A DNA stretch of 64,000 bases, from NCBI RefSeq assembly GCF_002831645.1, contig NZ_CP025117.1:4231001-4295000 (forward strand). The letters are read 5' to 3'. The stretch is from Olleya sp. Bg11-27 (GTDB lineage Bacteria; Bacteroidota; Bacteroidia; Flavobacteriales; Flavobacteriaceae). Positions 9,397 through 18,407 of this stretch are shown here, in pieces (the first letter of the stretch is position 1; each line of letters opens with the position of its first letter). The notes under the pieces are model-generated. The model searched no databases and was not told where the DNA came from. It saw nothing but the letters and a program-made list of their open reading frames with translations. The position numbers and the translations under genes are program-made.

Positions 9397-10221
9397 ATGA
9401 ACGAAACCCTTACCAGAGCACTTTCAGGATTCTTATACGTAAGTTTACTAATAGCCTCACTATTAAATCAACACGCTTTTATTGTGTTATTTTTCGTGTT
9501 CGGGTTTATCTGTTTAATGGAGTTTTGTAAACTAATCCAACTTAAAAGTATTGTTCCCTATATTATTTTTATAGCCCTTTATTTTATTTTTGGATACTGG
9601 CAACTAGTATTAAAGTCCGACAAAGGATTAGATGAGGCCACACAAATACTGCAAGTCATCACCCTTTTTGTTCAACTACTACTAATAAAAGATTTATTTT
9701 CCGAAAAAACAATTCCTTTATTTAGCTCTAAACGCTACATAATAACCACCTTTTATTTATCAAGTGGCTTTGTCTTTTTAGTATTAATAGCGAATCACAA
9801 TGAAACTTTTACACCAGTATATGTTCTAGGATCATTTATATTAGTTTGGGTAAATGACACTTTCGCCTACTTAGTTGGTAAAAATTTTGGTAAACAAAAA
9901 TTATTCCCAAGTATATCTCCTAAAAAAACAGTGGAAGGCTTTTTAGGTGGTTTATTTTTTGCGTGTATTGCCAGCTATTTTATTTATATCTTTACAGACC
10001 AAACACTAACTTTTACGCATTGGTTAATTTTAAGCGTTATAATAAGTGTTTTTGGCACACTTGGAGATTTAATCGAGTCCAAGTTTAAACGCCAAGCAAA
10101 AGTTAAAGATAGTGGTGTAATTATGCCAGGTCATGGTGGTTTAATGGATCGCTTTGACAGCATGATTTTTGCTGCTCCTTTTATTTATTTATTTCTAAGA
10201 ATGTTAAATTATGTTTCATAA
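9397..10221 (+). CDS. cdsA: Phosphatidate cytidylyltransferase
   Basis: 274-residue polytopic membrane enzyme. It makes CDP-diacylglycerol from phosphatidate and CTP, the branch point for phosphatidylserine and phosphatidylglycerol. The family signature is at the C-terminus (GDLIESKFKRQAKVKDSG followed by MPGHGGLMDRFDS). Several hydrophobic helices fill the N-terminal two thirds. It overlaps psd by 11 bp, indicating translational coupling. Confidence 0.96.
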   Translation: MNETLTRALSGFLYVSLLIASLLNQHAFIVLFFVFGFICLMEFCKLIQLKSIVPYIIFIALYFIFGYWQLVLKSDKGLDEATQILQVITLFVQLLLIKDLFSEKTIPLFSSKRYIITTFYLSSGFVFLVLIANHNETFTPVYVLGSFILVWVNDTFAYLVGKNFGKQKLFPSISPKKTVEGFLGGLFFACIASYFIYIFTDQTLTFTHWLILSVIISVFGTLGDLIESKFKRQAKVKDSGVIMPGHGGLMDRFDSMIFAAPFIYLFLRMLNYVS

Positions 10222-10861
10222 AGAAGGTTTTAAAATAATTGCAATCACCTTTTTATTGGTGGGTATTCTAGCAGTAGTCGTAGATAAATTTGTATCCCTT
10301 CAATGGTTACAGTATTTATTATTTTTTACACTATTTGTTTTTCTATTTCTTATACTTCAATTTTTCAGAAACCCAAAAAGAATAACGTCTCTAAATGACA
10401 ATACAGTGGTCTCCCCTGTCGATGGTAAAGTTGTTGTTATTGAAGAAGTTTTTGAACCTGAATATTTTAAAGAAAAGCGCCTACAAGTCAGCGTATTTAT
10501 GTCTCCTATTAATGTTCACGTCACCCGTTATCCAATTGGAGGGCAAGTGGCTTACAGCAAATATCATCCAGGAAAATATTTAGTTGCTTGGCATCCAAAA
10601 GCGAGTACAGAAAATGAACGTACCACAGTTGTTGTAGACAACCCCTCTTACGGTAAAGTATTATACAGACAAATTGCCGGAGCTTTAGCTAAACGTATTG
10701 TCAATTATGCCAAAGAAGGAGACGCTGCAATACAAGGTACAGACTCGGGTTTTATTAAGTTTGGGTCAAGAGTAGATTTATTTTTACCTTTGGATACTAA
10801 TATCAAGGTCACTTTAAATCAAAAAGTTAAAGGAGGCGAAAGTATTATCGCCGAAATATAA
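10211..10861 (+). CDS. psd: Phosphatidylserine decarboxylase
   Basis: 216-residue short-form (archaeal/Bacteroidota type) decarboxylase that converts phosphatidylserine to phosphatidylethanolamine. A hydrophobic hairpin at about residues 10-50 anchors it. The self-cleavage site that generates the pyruvoyl group is the Gly-Ser in IKFGSRVDLFLP near the C-terminus, and INVHVTRYP is the conserved HVxR-type block. It overlaps the cdsA end and is followed after 4 bp by the acyl-CoA-binding protein gene. Confidence 0.95.
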   Translation: MFHKEGFKIIAITFLLVGILAVVVDKFVSLQWLQYLLFFTLFVFLFLILQFFRNPKRITSLNDNTVVSPVDGKVVVIEEVFEPEYFKEKRLQVSVFMSPINVHVTRYPIGGQVAYSKYHPGKYLVAWHPKASTENERTTVVVDNPSYGKVLYRQIAGALAKRIVNYAKEGDAAIQGTDSGFIKFGSRVDLFLPLDTNIKVTLNQKVKGGESIIAEI

Positions 10862-10865
10862 ACTT

Positions 10866-11132
10866 ATGACTACCGAAGAGTTAAATACAATTTTTGAAGA
10901 TGCTGTAGAGCGTATAAACGCGCATACCGAACCTTTTCCTGCAGACTTCCTGCTTCGGTTATATGCATACTACAAAAAAGCAACAAACAACTACGAAAGC
11001 CCAAGCAGTAAAAAGCGTATTATAAATGCTTTTAAAGCGAATGCATTGTTTCAAATTAAAGACATTACAACAGACCAAGCTAAAGAAACTTACATAGAAT
11101 TGGTCGACAATTACTTTTTATATAGAAAATAG
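10866..11132 (+). CDS. Acyl-CoA-binding protein
   Basis: 88 residues, the standard ACBP size. The helix 2-3 region LRLYAYYKKAT and the later YIELVDNY segment match the acyl-CoA-binding fold that carries long-chain acyl-CoA esters. As the last gene of the cdsA-psd run it fits a role in acyl-chain supply to phospholipids, which is inferred from context. Confidence 0.8.
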   Translation: MTTEELNTIFEDAVERINAHTEPFPADFLLRLYAYYKKATNNYESPSSKKRIINAFKANALFQIKDITTDQAKETYIELVDNYFLYRK

Positions 11133-11300
11133 ATAGCTTAACTTTTTAAGCTAACAATCACTTCAAATGTATTAATTGGTCTTTTCCATAACAAAGTATA
11201 TTCACTATTTCAAATACTCCTAACATTTTAAGATGACATTACATATATGAGCTTATTCTGGCCATGCTATAGTAAATAGTCGTAATATTATCTCTAAATA

Positions 11301-11342
11301 AATAATGCCCCACCTAAACTTAGTTTAAGTGGGGCATTATTA
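11301..11342. terminator. Bidirectional terminator
   Basis: AATAATGCCCCAC pairs with GTGGGGCATTATT-like sequence (arms at about 11301-11313 and 11329-11342), extended by TAAAC/GTTTA around a short loop. It lies between convergent genes. The rest of 11133-11391 holds no other recognisable element. Confidence 0.85.
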
Positions 11343-11391
11343 TTTTAACGTAATGTCATTAAAATTAAAACAACTATACTGTCTATTATAA

Positions 11392-13047
11392 TTAGTGTTC
11401 TAAAACAAACTCTAAAGGAGACCCTGTTGCTCCATTTGGAAAACTTATTCCTAATAATGCAGACATTGTTGGTGCTATATCCGGAATAGTAGTGTGTTGC
11501 AATGTACTTCCGGTTTTGATACCTTTTCCAAAAAACAATAATGGCACATGCGTGTCATAATTTAAAGCTGATCCATGTGTAGATCCTGTTTTGCTGTAAC
11601 TAATCACTGCTGGATCCAATACAAATAAAACATCCCCAGAGCGCTTTTGATTAAAGCCCATTTGAAGTAAGCTTTCCACGCCATTTGAAAACTCGGCACT
11701 AGTCATACTTGTTGCTGTATAAGCTTTATATACTTTTGGGTATTCAATAATAATATTAACAAGTTCTTGTTGTACATCTATTAAGTTTAAACCATAACTT
11801 TTAATCGCTTCACGATCCAAAAACACTTGATTATTACTTATGTTCTTAATTAGATTTTCGCCACTATAATTAAATACAACAGACTCGTTTAACATTGTTT
11901 TAAACGCATCCGTATCAAAATATCCTGCTGGTACTTTTACAGACTCCAAATAAGAGGGCACTTCAACAGCTCCATGATCTGAAGATAAAAATAGTGTATA
12001 GTTTCCTTTCCCTACTTTTGTATCCAAAGCATTTAATAAACGTTCAATATCCTTATCTAATCTAATGTATGTGTCTTCAACTTCTTTACTATTCACCCCA
12101 AAATTATGTCCTACATAATCTGTACTAGAAAAACTAACCGTTAAAACATCGGTAATATTATCTTGACCTAACTGTTCACCGTCTAATGCTGCGATTGCAA
12201 AGTCTGCAACAAGACTATTTCCATAAGGTGTTGCTTTTATAATATCATACCCTCTATTAGTTTGACTTAATGCTTTTAGATCATAAGGAAACGTTGCTGT
12301 CTTTTTTCCTTTAAAACCACCTTCAAAAGCATTTAAATCACTCCCGCTTTCAGTGTACGTATTAATGTTATATAATGTATTCCATTCCTTTAAATAACTT
12401 TCCGCTTTAGCTGTCTTATTAAATGCTTGCACCCAATTTGGTAATGTCTCTAAATAATAAGTACTAGAAATAAAATGTCCTTCATCTGCCCCATGAAACC
12501 AATACGCCGCATTTGCCGTATGTCCAGCTGGTAAAATAGCCCCTCTATCTTTTACAGAAATCCCAATCGTCTTTCCTCGCATTTGCGTGAATAATCTATT
12601 CTCATCAGCAAAAGAAGTCGTTTTTAATCTATGTGGTGACATTTGACCTGCTTTATTAGTTGTCCCTACGGACTGTACTGTCGTATCCCCTGCACAATAC
12701 ACATAACTATCAGAAACTTTATCGTACCAGTTATTAGATATTATACCATGCATTTTAGGTGTTGTTCCTGAAAATATAGAAGCGTGGCCCGGACCTGTAT
12801 ACGTCGGCACATAATTAAAGTGATTGTTTTTACAATTAAAACCTTGATTCATTAATCGCTTAAAACCACCGTCTCCATATTTACTATAAAATCGTGTCAA
12901 ATAATCGTACCTCATCTGGTCTACAACAATACCAATGACTAATTTTGGCTGTTCATTAATTGCGTTAACATTAGATTTAATGATGTTTTTTTGTGACTGG
13001 CAACTTAGCAAGAAACAAATAACAAATACTGATACTATGGCTCTCAT
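11392..13047 (-). CDS. PafA-type alkaline phosphatase family lipoprotein
   Basis: The start is placed at the ATG at 13045-13047, giving MRAIVSVFVICFLLSC, a lipoprotein signal with its Cys at residue 16; the frame is open 9 codons further upstream. The mature part is an alkaline phosphatase superfamily enzyme of the PafA kind: metal ligands in VVDQMRYDYL, the threonine nucleophile context PTYTGPGHASIFSGT, and SSDHGA further on. Such enzymes hydrolyse phosphate monoesters in the periplasm or at the surface. A TATTTTTG box lies on the same strand at 13072-13079. It is transcribed divergently from the ABC transporter genes. Confidence 0.85.
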   Translation of the reverse strand: MRAIVSVFVICFLLSCQSQKNIIKSNVNAINEQPKLVIGIVVDQMRYDYLTRFYSKYGDGGFKRLMNQGFNCKNNHFNYVPTYTGPGHASIFSGTTPKMHGIISNNWYDKVSDSYVYCAGDTTVQSVGTTNKAGQMSPHRLKTTSFADENRLFTQMRGKTIGISVKDRGAILPAGHTANAAYWFHGADEGHFISSTYYLETLPNWVQAFNKTAKAESYLKEWNTLYNINTYTESGSDLNAFEGGFKGKKTATFPYDLKALSQTNRGYDIIKATPYGNSLVADFAIAALDGEQLGQDNITDVLTVSFSSTDYVGHNFGVNSKEVEDTYIRLDKDIERLLNALDTKVGKGNYTLFLSSDHGAVEVPSYLESVKVPAGYFDTDAFKTMLNESVVFNYSGENLIKNISNNQVFLDREAIKSYGLNLIDVQQELVNIIIEYPKVYKAYTATSMTSAEFSNGVESLLQMGFNQKRSGDVLFVLDPAVISYSKTGSTHGSALNYDTHVPLLFFGKGIKTGSTLQHTTIPDIAPTMSALLGISFPNGATGSPLEFVLEH

Positions 13048-13157
13048 TTTGGATATTTTAATTTTGAACCACAAAAATACAGATTTTAAAACATCTAATT
13101 TGAAATTAAGGTCAAATACCTACTAGAATTTTATATTTTAGCAGTAACAAATAAAGC

Positions 13158-13898
13158 ATGAATTACCTACACTATATTGGGACTTACTTTTTAATGGTTA
13201 TCGAGATGTTTCGGAAGCCGACAAAGTGGTCTGTAATGAAAAAATTAATACTAAAAGATGTTGACGATTTAATTATCGGTTCCATTGGTATTGTCGCTTT
13301 TATCTCCTTTTTTGTTGGAGGCGTGGTTACCATTCAAACCGCATTAAATATTGACAGTCCATTAATTCCAAAAAACATCGTTGGGTTTGCAACTAGACAA
13401 TCCATTATTCTAGAATTCGCCCCCACTTTTATGTCGATAATTATGGCAGGAAAAGTAGGTTCATTTATCACTTCTAGTATTGGGACCATGCGTGTTACAG
13501 AACAAATTGATGCCTTAGAAGTTATGGGGATTAACAGTTTAAACTACTTAGTGTTTCCTAAGTTTATAGCTTTAACACTATACCCTTTTGTTATCTCAAT
13601 CTCTATGTTTTTAGGGATTGTTGGGGGATTAGCAGCCTGTGTTTATGGTGGCTATGCAACAATGCCGGATTACATCGAAGGAATACAATTAGACTTTAAG
13701 CCGTTTCACATGGCTTATGCCTTTATAAAAACACTAATCTTCGCTTTTATTTTAGCGACGGTTCCTTCTTATCATGGGTATTACATGAAAGGTGGTGCTT
13801 TGGAGGTTGGAAAAGCTAGTACAACCTCATTTGTTTGGACTAGTGTCATGATTATTCTTGTAAACTATATATTAACTCAACTCCTATTAAGTCAATGA
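13158..13898 (+). CDS. MlaE-family ABC transporter permease
   Basis: 246-residue membrane protein of the MlaE/YrbE permease family, part of MCE-type lipid transporters between inner and outer membranes. Typical features are the N-terminal amphipathic stretch, the EFAPTFMSIIMAGKVGSFITSSIGTMRV-type core split around residues 95-125, and five or so hydrophobic helices. It overlaps the ATPase gene by 4 bp (ATGA). The substrate-binding MlaD-type gene is not adjacent. Confidence 0.92.
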   Translation: MNYLHYIGTYFLMVIEMFRKPTKWSVMKKLILKDVDDLIIGSIGIVAFISFFVGGVVTIQTALNIDSPLIPKNIVGFATRQSIILEFAPTFMSIIMAGKVGSFITSSIGTMRVTEQIDALEVMGINSLNYLVFPKFIALTLYPFVISISMFLGIVGGLAACVYGGYATMPDYIEGIQLDFKPFHMAYAFIKTLIFAFILATVPSYHGYYMKGGALEVGKASTTSFVWTSVMIILVNYILTQLLLSQ

Positions 13899-14662
13899 TT
13901 GAAGTAAAAAATTTACACAAATCTTTTGGAGACGCTCATATTTTAAAAGGAGTTACAACCACTTTTGAAAAAGGAAAAACCAACCTTATCATTGGACAAA
14001 GTGGTTCTGGTAAAACGGTCTTTATAAAATGCCTACTCGGTTTATTTGATTACGAAGAAGGTAGCATTGCTTATGATGGTAAAATATTTTCACAATTAAG
14101 CGAAGACCAAAAAAGAGAACTTCGAGCAGACATTGGAATGGTTTTTCAAGGTAGTGCGTTGTTTGATTCGATGACTATTGCCGAAAACGTAATGTTTCCA
14201 TTGCAAATGTTTACGAAACAGAGTAAAAGCGAAATGGAAGATCGTGTTAACTTTGTTTTAAATAGAGTTAATCTTGGAGACGCACATCATAAAAAACCAA
14301 GTGAAGCGTCTGGAGGAATGCAAAAACGTGTTGCAATTGCACGCGCCATTGTAAACAAACCTAAATACTTGTTTTGTGACGAACCCAATTCTGGTTTAGA
14401 TCCAAAAACCTCAATTGTTATAGATAATTTAATTAAAGAGATTACTGAGGAGTATCAGATTACAACCGTTATCAATTCGCATGACATGAACTCTGTAATG
14501 CAAATTGGAGAGAAAATTGTTTTTCTTAAAAATGGTTTAAAAGAATGGGAAGGTTCTCGTTATGATATTTTTAAAACAGATAACGAAGCAGTCACTGATT
14601 TTGTATACTCTTCTGAACTATTCAAAAAAGTACGTCAAATGTACTTAGAAGAACGCGGTTAA
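13895..14662 (+). CDS. ABC transporter ATP-binding protein (MlaF-type)
   Basis: 255-residue ATPase partner of the preceding permease. Walker A is GQSGSGKT near residue 35, the signature loop is ASGGMQKR, Walker B is YLFCDEPNSGLD, and the switch histidine lies in NSHDM. Together the two genes form the inner-membrane core of a lipid-trafficking MCE-type transporter. Confidence 0.95.
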   Translation: MIEVKNLHKSFGDAHILKGVTTTFEKGKTNLIIGQSGSGKTVFIKCLLGLFDYEEGSIAYDGKIFSQLSEDQKRELRADIGMVFQGSALFDSMTIAENVMFPLQMFTKQSKSEMEDRVNFVLNRVNLGDAHHKKPSEASGGMQKRVAIARAIVNKPKYLFCDEPNSGLDPKTSIVIDNLIKEITEEYQITTVINSHDMNSVMQIGEKIVFLKNGLKEWEGSRYDIFKTDNEAVTDFVYSSELFKKVRQMYLEERG

Positions 14663-14749
14663 CAGACCGTATTAAATCTTAACCTTAACGACATTATTAT
14701 ATTACTCAGCGAAATCAACGACTGACTAATTTATTGTATAATAATTTGA

Positions 14750-14933
14750 GATGCTTCGTTTTGCTTCTGAATGATTCTACAATTAGCTTTAATGCCTGTA
14801 TCTCTTCATTTGAACAAAACAAACGGGGAGTTATTCACCTAAATACTCTAAAATTAAACAGTATTGTAATTCGGAAGGTCTATTGAAGCATCTATAATTT
14901 AAGACTTAAAGATGCTTCGCTTTACTCTGAATG
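14750..14933. repeat. Degenerate REP-like intergenic repeats
   Basis: The 325-bp gap 14663-14987 has no gene. It holds two related direct repeats, GATGCTTCGTTTTGCTTCTG (14750 on) and GATGCTTCGCTTTACTCTG (14911 on). The inverted partner GAAGCATC at 14885-14892 faces GATGCTTC at 14911-14918. This looks like degraded dispersed palindromic repeat DNA. Confidence 0.5.
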
Positions 14934-14987
14934 TCATAAACATCAGATACTATAACACATATAGCACTTCTTACAAAAACTTAAGAG

Positions 14988-16466
14988 TTACTTTATCTGC
15001 CTAACGACTAAGGTATCTAATTTTAGTTTTAATTTTAACCAACGGTATAGTTTATCTTTTTCTTTAGACACTTGTTTTGCATCCACTAAACTATCATTCC
15101 ATTTTACCTGAAATACGGCAAGAGTATCAATGCTTTTAAAGTTAGAATTTACCACACTAGCATAAGATAATGATTTGATATTTTCGTAATTGATATTCAC
15201 CTCTTTCGTTAATTCTTCAAAAGGAACATACCCACGTTCTAGTTTGGACAATGCTCTTACTTTATCTTCTAAAAACGTGATTTTTTGTTGCTGGCTCATT
15301 AAGTCTAACGAGTCTCTTGTGCGCAACTCTTCCATATATTCTAGATTATTAATCTGTCTGTTTTTACTCTGATTAATTAATAATTTAGACTCTTTTAAAT
15401 ACGTATATTCTTGTAACCTGTTTTCTAAGAAGTGTTTCATATCATCCGAAATCACATCTGTACCAAAAGTAGTCAGCTCTATATTAGACTCACCAGTAGG
15501 CGAGTAATTAGGTGTCGCATATTTTTGAATATAACTGGCGTTTGGCAATGACTTAAGCTCAATACTAATAAAATCTTTAGCATCCACTTTAAATTGACTT
15601 TCTCTAAGGACACTTAAAAATGTAAACATTGCAGGCACCATTACGATAATTGCTATTAAAGAGGCTATTCTCGCTGTGCGTTTACGTTTTGCAGAATTAG
15701 CATATTTAAGCATTGGAAAACGCAATATTTTTAGGACTACAAACGTCGCTAATGCAATAAATATCGTATTAATGGTAAACAAATACATGGCTTGACCAAA
15801 GTAAGTCCAATTACCCTTTGCTAACCCGTAACCTGCCGTACATAGTGGCGGCATTAATGCTGTCGCAATAGCAACTCCAAAAATAACAGATGCTATCGTT
15901 CCTTTTTTTGTACGTGCAATAATTAAAGCTAATCCCCCAAAAAAAGCAATTAGTACATCACGTATATCTGGTTGCACACGACCTAAAAGCTCTGACGTAT
16001 CCTCACTTAAAGGAAAAAATCTAAAGAACAGAAAGGCTGTTAATAAACTAAGCACAATCATAATCGCTAAGTTGATTAACGAGCGTTTAAGTGTGTCAAT
16101 ATCATTAATAGCAATAGATAATCCAACACCAAGAATTGGCCCCATTAATGGAGATATTAACATGGCTCCAATCACAACCGCAGTACTATTCGCATTTAAA
16201 CCAATGGAAGCCACAAATATAGAGCATATTAAAATCCATGCAGTTGCTCCTTTAAAAGGAATATCAGCTTTTATGGCTTCAATAGTCGCATCTCTATCTG
16301 TATCTTCTCTAAAATCAAGCAGCTCTTGCATAAAGGTTTTGATACTTTTAAATAACCCTTTCGCATCTTTTTTAACTGCTTCTTTTTTTTGATCTACTGC
16401 TTCTTTTTGCTTCTCTTCATCAGAGAAATCAAATTTATTTTCTTTAGGCACCTTATTCTCTTCCAT
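14988..16466 (-). CDS. DUF389 membrane protein
   Basis: 492-residue integral membrane protein. The DUF389 core is clear (IGLNANSTAVVIGAMLISPL, MGPILGVGLSIAINDID, with several further helices). A basic and acidic N-terminal cytoplasmic tail of about 75 residues and a C-terminal domain with coiled-coil tendency flank it. Members are of unknown or debated transport function. It is the last gene of a reverse-strand run after manC (9-bp gap). Confidence 0.88.
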   Translation of the reverse strand: MEENKVPKENKFDFSDEEKQKEAVDQKKEAVKKDAKGLFKSIKTFMQELLDFREDTDRDATIEAIKADIPFKGATAWILICSIFVASIGLNANSTAVVIGAMLISPLMGPILGVGLSIAINDIDTLKRSLINLAIMIVLSLLTAFLFFRFFPLSEDTSELLGRVQPDIRDVLIAFFGGLALIIARTKKGTIASVIFGVAIATALMPPLCTAGYGLAKGNWTYFGQAMYLFTINTIFIALATFVVLKILRFPMLKYANSAKRKRTARIASLIAIIVMVPAMFTFLSVLRESQFKVDAKDFISIELKSLPNASYIQKYATPNYSPTGESNIELTTFGTDVISDDMKHFLENRLQEYTYLKESKLLINQSKNRQINNLEYMEELRTRDSLDLMSQQQKITFLEDKVRALSKLERGYVPFEELTKEVNINYENIKSLSYASVVNSNFKSIDTLAVFQVKWNDSLVDAKQVSKEKDKLYRWLKLKLKLDTLVVRQIK

Positions 16467-16475
16467 AGTTAAATA

Positions 16476-17558
16476 CTATCCGTAATGCTCTCCATACTTG
16501 TCTTTTACTTCCTGGAGTACTTTTTTAATATCTTGTTCTTTTGACTTCGGAAAGATAAGTAAAACTTCATCTTTATCCACAATAATATAATCATTCAATC
16601 CATCGACTACCACTACCTTGTCGGCTTTGGTACGGATCATATTTCCTGATGCATCTTCCGTTAATGTTTTAGCATTAACCACTGCATTATTATTTTCGTC
16701 TTTATCTAATTTATCATATAAACTTCCCCACGTCCCCAAATCATTCCAATCAAAAGTTGCTGGTATTACATGGACATTGGTCGAAGATTCCATAATCGCG
16801 TAATCTACAGAGATGTTTTCCGCTTTAGCGTAATTCTCTTTAATAAAATCGTCTTCAAACTCTGTATTGTATGTTGGTATTCCCGCTTTGAATAATTCGA
16901 ATAATTCCGGTTGCTTATTTTGAAAGGCTTTTATCACACTAGTTGCACTCCACATAAAAATCCCCGCGTTCCATAAAAAATTACCTTTAGCAATAAATTG
17001 CTTTGCTGTATTATAATCAGGTTTTTCTCTAAACTGAATAACATCACTGATATTATCTTCTGAAGCCGCTCCACACTCGATATAACCATATCCCGTATTT
17101 GGGAAGGTTGGTGTCACTCCTAAAGTCATTAAGGCATCATTACGCTCACAATATTTAAAGGCTTGTGTTACATTTTTAGTAAAGGCCGCTTCATCTTCAA
17201 TCCAATGATCACTTGGAGCAACAATCATGACCGCTTCAGGATTGTCTTTTTGGATTTTTAAGCTTGCATACAAAATACAAGGTGCTGTATTGCGCATTGC
17301 TGGCTCTAAAACAACTTGACGTTGATTAACTTCCGGAAGTTGCTCTAGTACTAAATCGTTATATTTTTCGTTAGTAAGAATGAAAATATTTTCTTTAGGA
17401 ATTAGATTACTTAATCTGCTAAATGTTTTTTGAATTAGCGTATCTCCAGTCCCCAACATATCGTGGAATTGTTTTGGGAACTCCTCTGTACTAACAGGCC
17501 AAAAGCGAGAACCTACTCCTCCTGCCATTAAAATAGCGTAATAATTTTTATTTTGCAT
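16476..17558 (-). CDS. manC: Mannose-1-phosphate guanylyltransferase
   Basis: 360-residue GDP-mannose pyrophosphorylase that makes GDP-mannose from mannose-1-phosphate and GTP for glycan synthesis. The nucleotide-binding signature is AGGVGSRFWPVSTEEFPKQF at the N-terminus; FREKPD and FLWNAGIFMW are the substrate region. It has only the guanylyltransferase part and no fused isomerase domain. It follows the SprT-like gene after 16 bp. Confidence 0.95.
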   Translation of the reverse strand: MQNKNYYAILMAGGVGSRFWPVSTEEFPKQFHDMLGTGDTLIQKTFSRLSNLIPKENIFILTNEKYNDLVLEQLPEVNQRQVVLEPAMRNTAPCILYASLKIQKDNPEAVMIVAPSDHWIEDEAAFTKNVTQAFKYCERNDALMTLGVTPTFPNTGYGYIECGAASEDNISDVIQFREKPDYNTAKQFIAKGNFLWNAGIFMWSATSVIKAFQNKQPELFELFKAGIPTYNTEFEDDFIKENYAKAENISVDYAIMESSTNVHVIPATFDWNDLGTWGSLYDKLDKDENNNAVVNAKTLTEDASGNMIRTKADKVVVVDGLNDYIIVDKDEVLLIFPKSKEQDIKKVLQEVKDKYGEHYG

Positions 17559-17574
17559 ATCCTTCGTATTTGTA

Positions 17575-18186
17575 TTAAGCCTTTACTTCATCATTAATTA
17601 TATCTACCTCAGCATTGGCGTTAAACAGGTAAATCCTACCGGTTTTCACCTCAACACATTCGTGACGTGTGCGTCGTTTTGCTCCCTTTTTAAACACACG
17701 GTTATTATGTGTTTTAAAAGTTTGATGTAAAGGTACTTCAAATATAAAGCTTTTATTATTTGGAGCGTCCAATAGCTTTAAAGCTAAGGCGAGTTGTACA
17801 TCTGTATCGCTAGATGCTCTTGGGTTTATAAAATGCTTTGCTAAAGCAGGTAAAATGGTCTTTGGAAACACTTCTGGGTTTATAAATGGCAACATTAAGT
17901 GTTGAAAGGTACGCTTCCACTCTATTCCATGTGGTTTTATATTACGACCAAATTTAGAAAACGCTTCTAAATGTGCAATCTCATGTATTAATGTAATCAA
18001 AAAACGATATTTATTCAAACTTCCATTAACCGTTATTTGATGTTTACCATTGGGCAACCTGCGATAATCACCATGCCGTGTTTTACGTTCCTTTTTAATT
18101 AAAACAATTAAATTATCGTGTTCTAACAGTTGTAAAACCTGAGATACTGATGCTTCTGGAATATAATGAGAAATGGTGTATTGCAT
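17575..18186 (-). CDS. SprT-like zinc metallopeptidase domain protein
   Basis: The start is set at the ATG at 18184-18186 (MQYTISHYIPEASV); 23 extra codons upstream look like untranslated leader. The zinc site HEIAHLEAF, with a later histidine in PHGIEWKRTF, marks a SprT-like domain. Bacterial members have no firm function; the eukaryotic relative Spartan cleaves DNA-protein crosslinks. It is the first gene of the run with manC and DUF389, divergent from the next + strand gene. Confidence 0.85.
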   Translation of the reverse strand: MQYTISHYIPEASVSQVLQLLEHDNLIVLIKKERKTRHGDYRRLPNGKHQITVNGSLNKYRFLITLIHEIAHLEAFSKFGRNIKPHGIEWKRTFQHLMLPFINPEVFPKTILPALAKHFINPRASSDTDVQLALALKLLDAPNNKSFIFEVPLHQTFKTHNNRVFKKGAKRRTRHECVEVKTGRIYLFNANAEVDIINDEVKA

Positions 18187-18407
18187 TGGCAACAAAAATA
18201 AGATTTTACAAAGATTATACATCCTTGTAAGAGTAGATTTTTTATATAAAAACAATTAAGTTTGTTTTCAATCTGTTTTCCGTTAAAAAAACACCATTAA
18301 AATACTAAAATAAAACATTTAGATTTTAAAAGTTTAAGCATTTTTATACAAATCTATACTTTTGACTTCCTGATTAAACAATCATAAACTGACCAACAAA
18401 ATTAATT

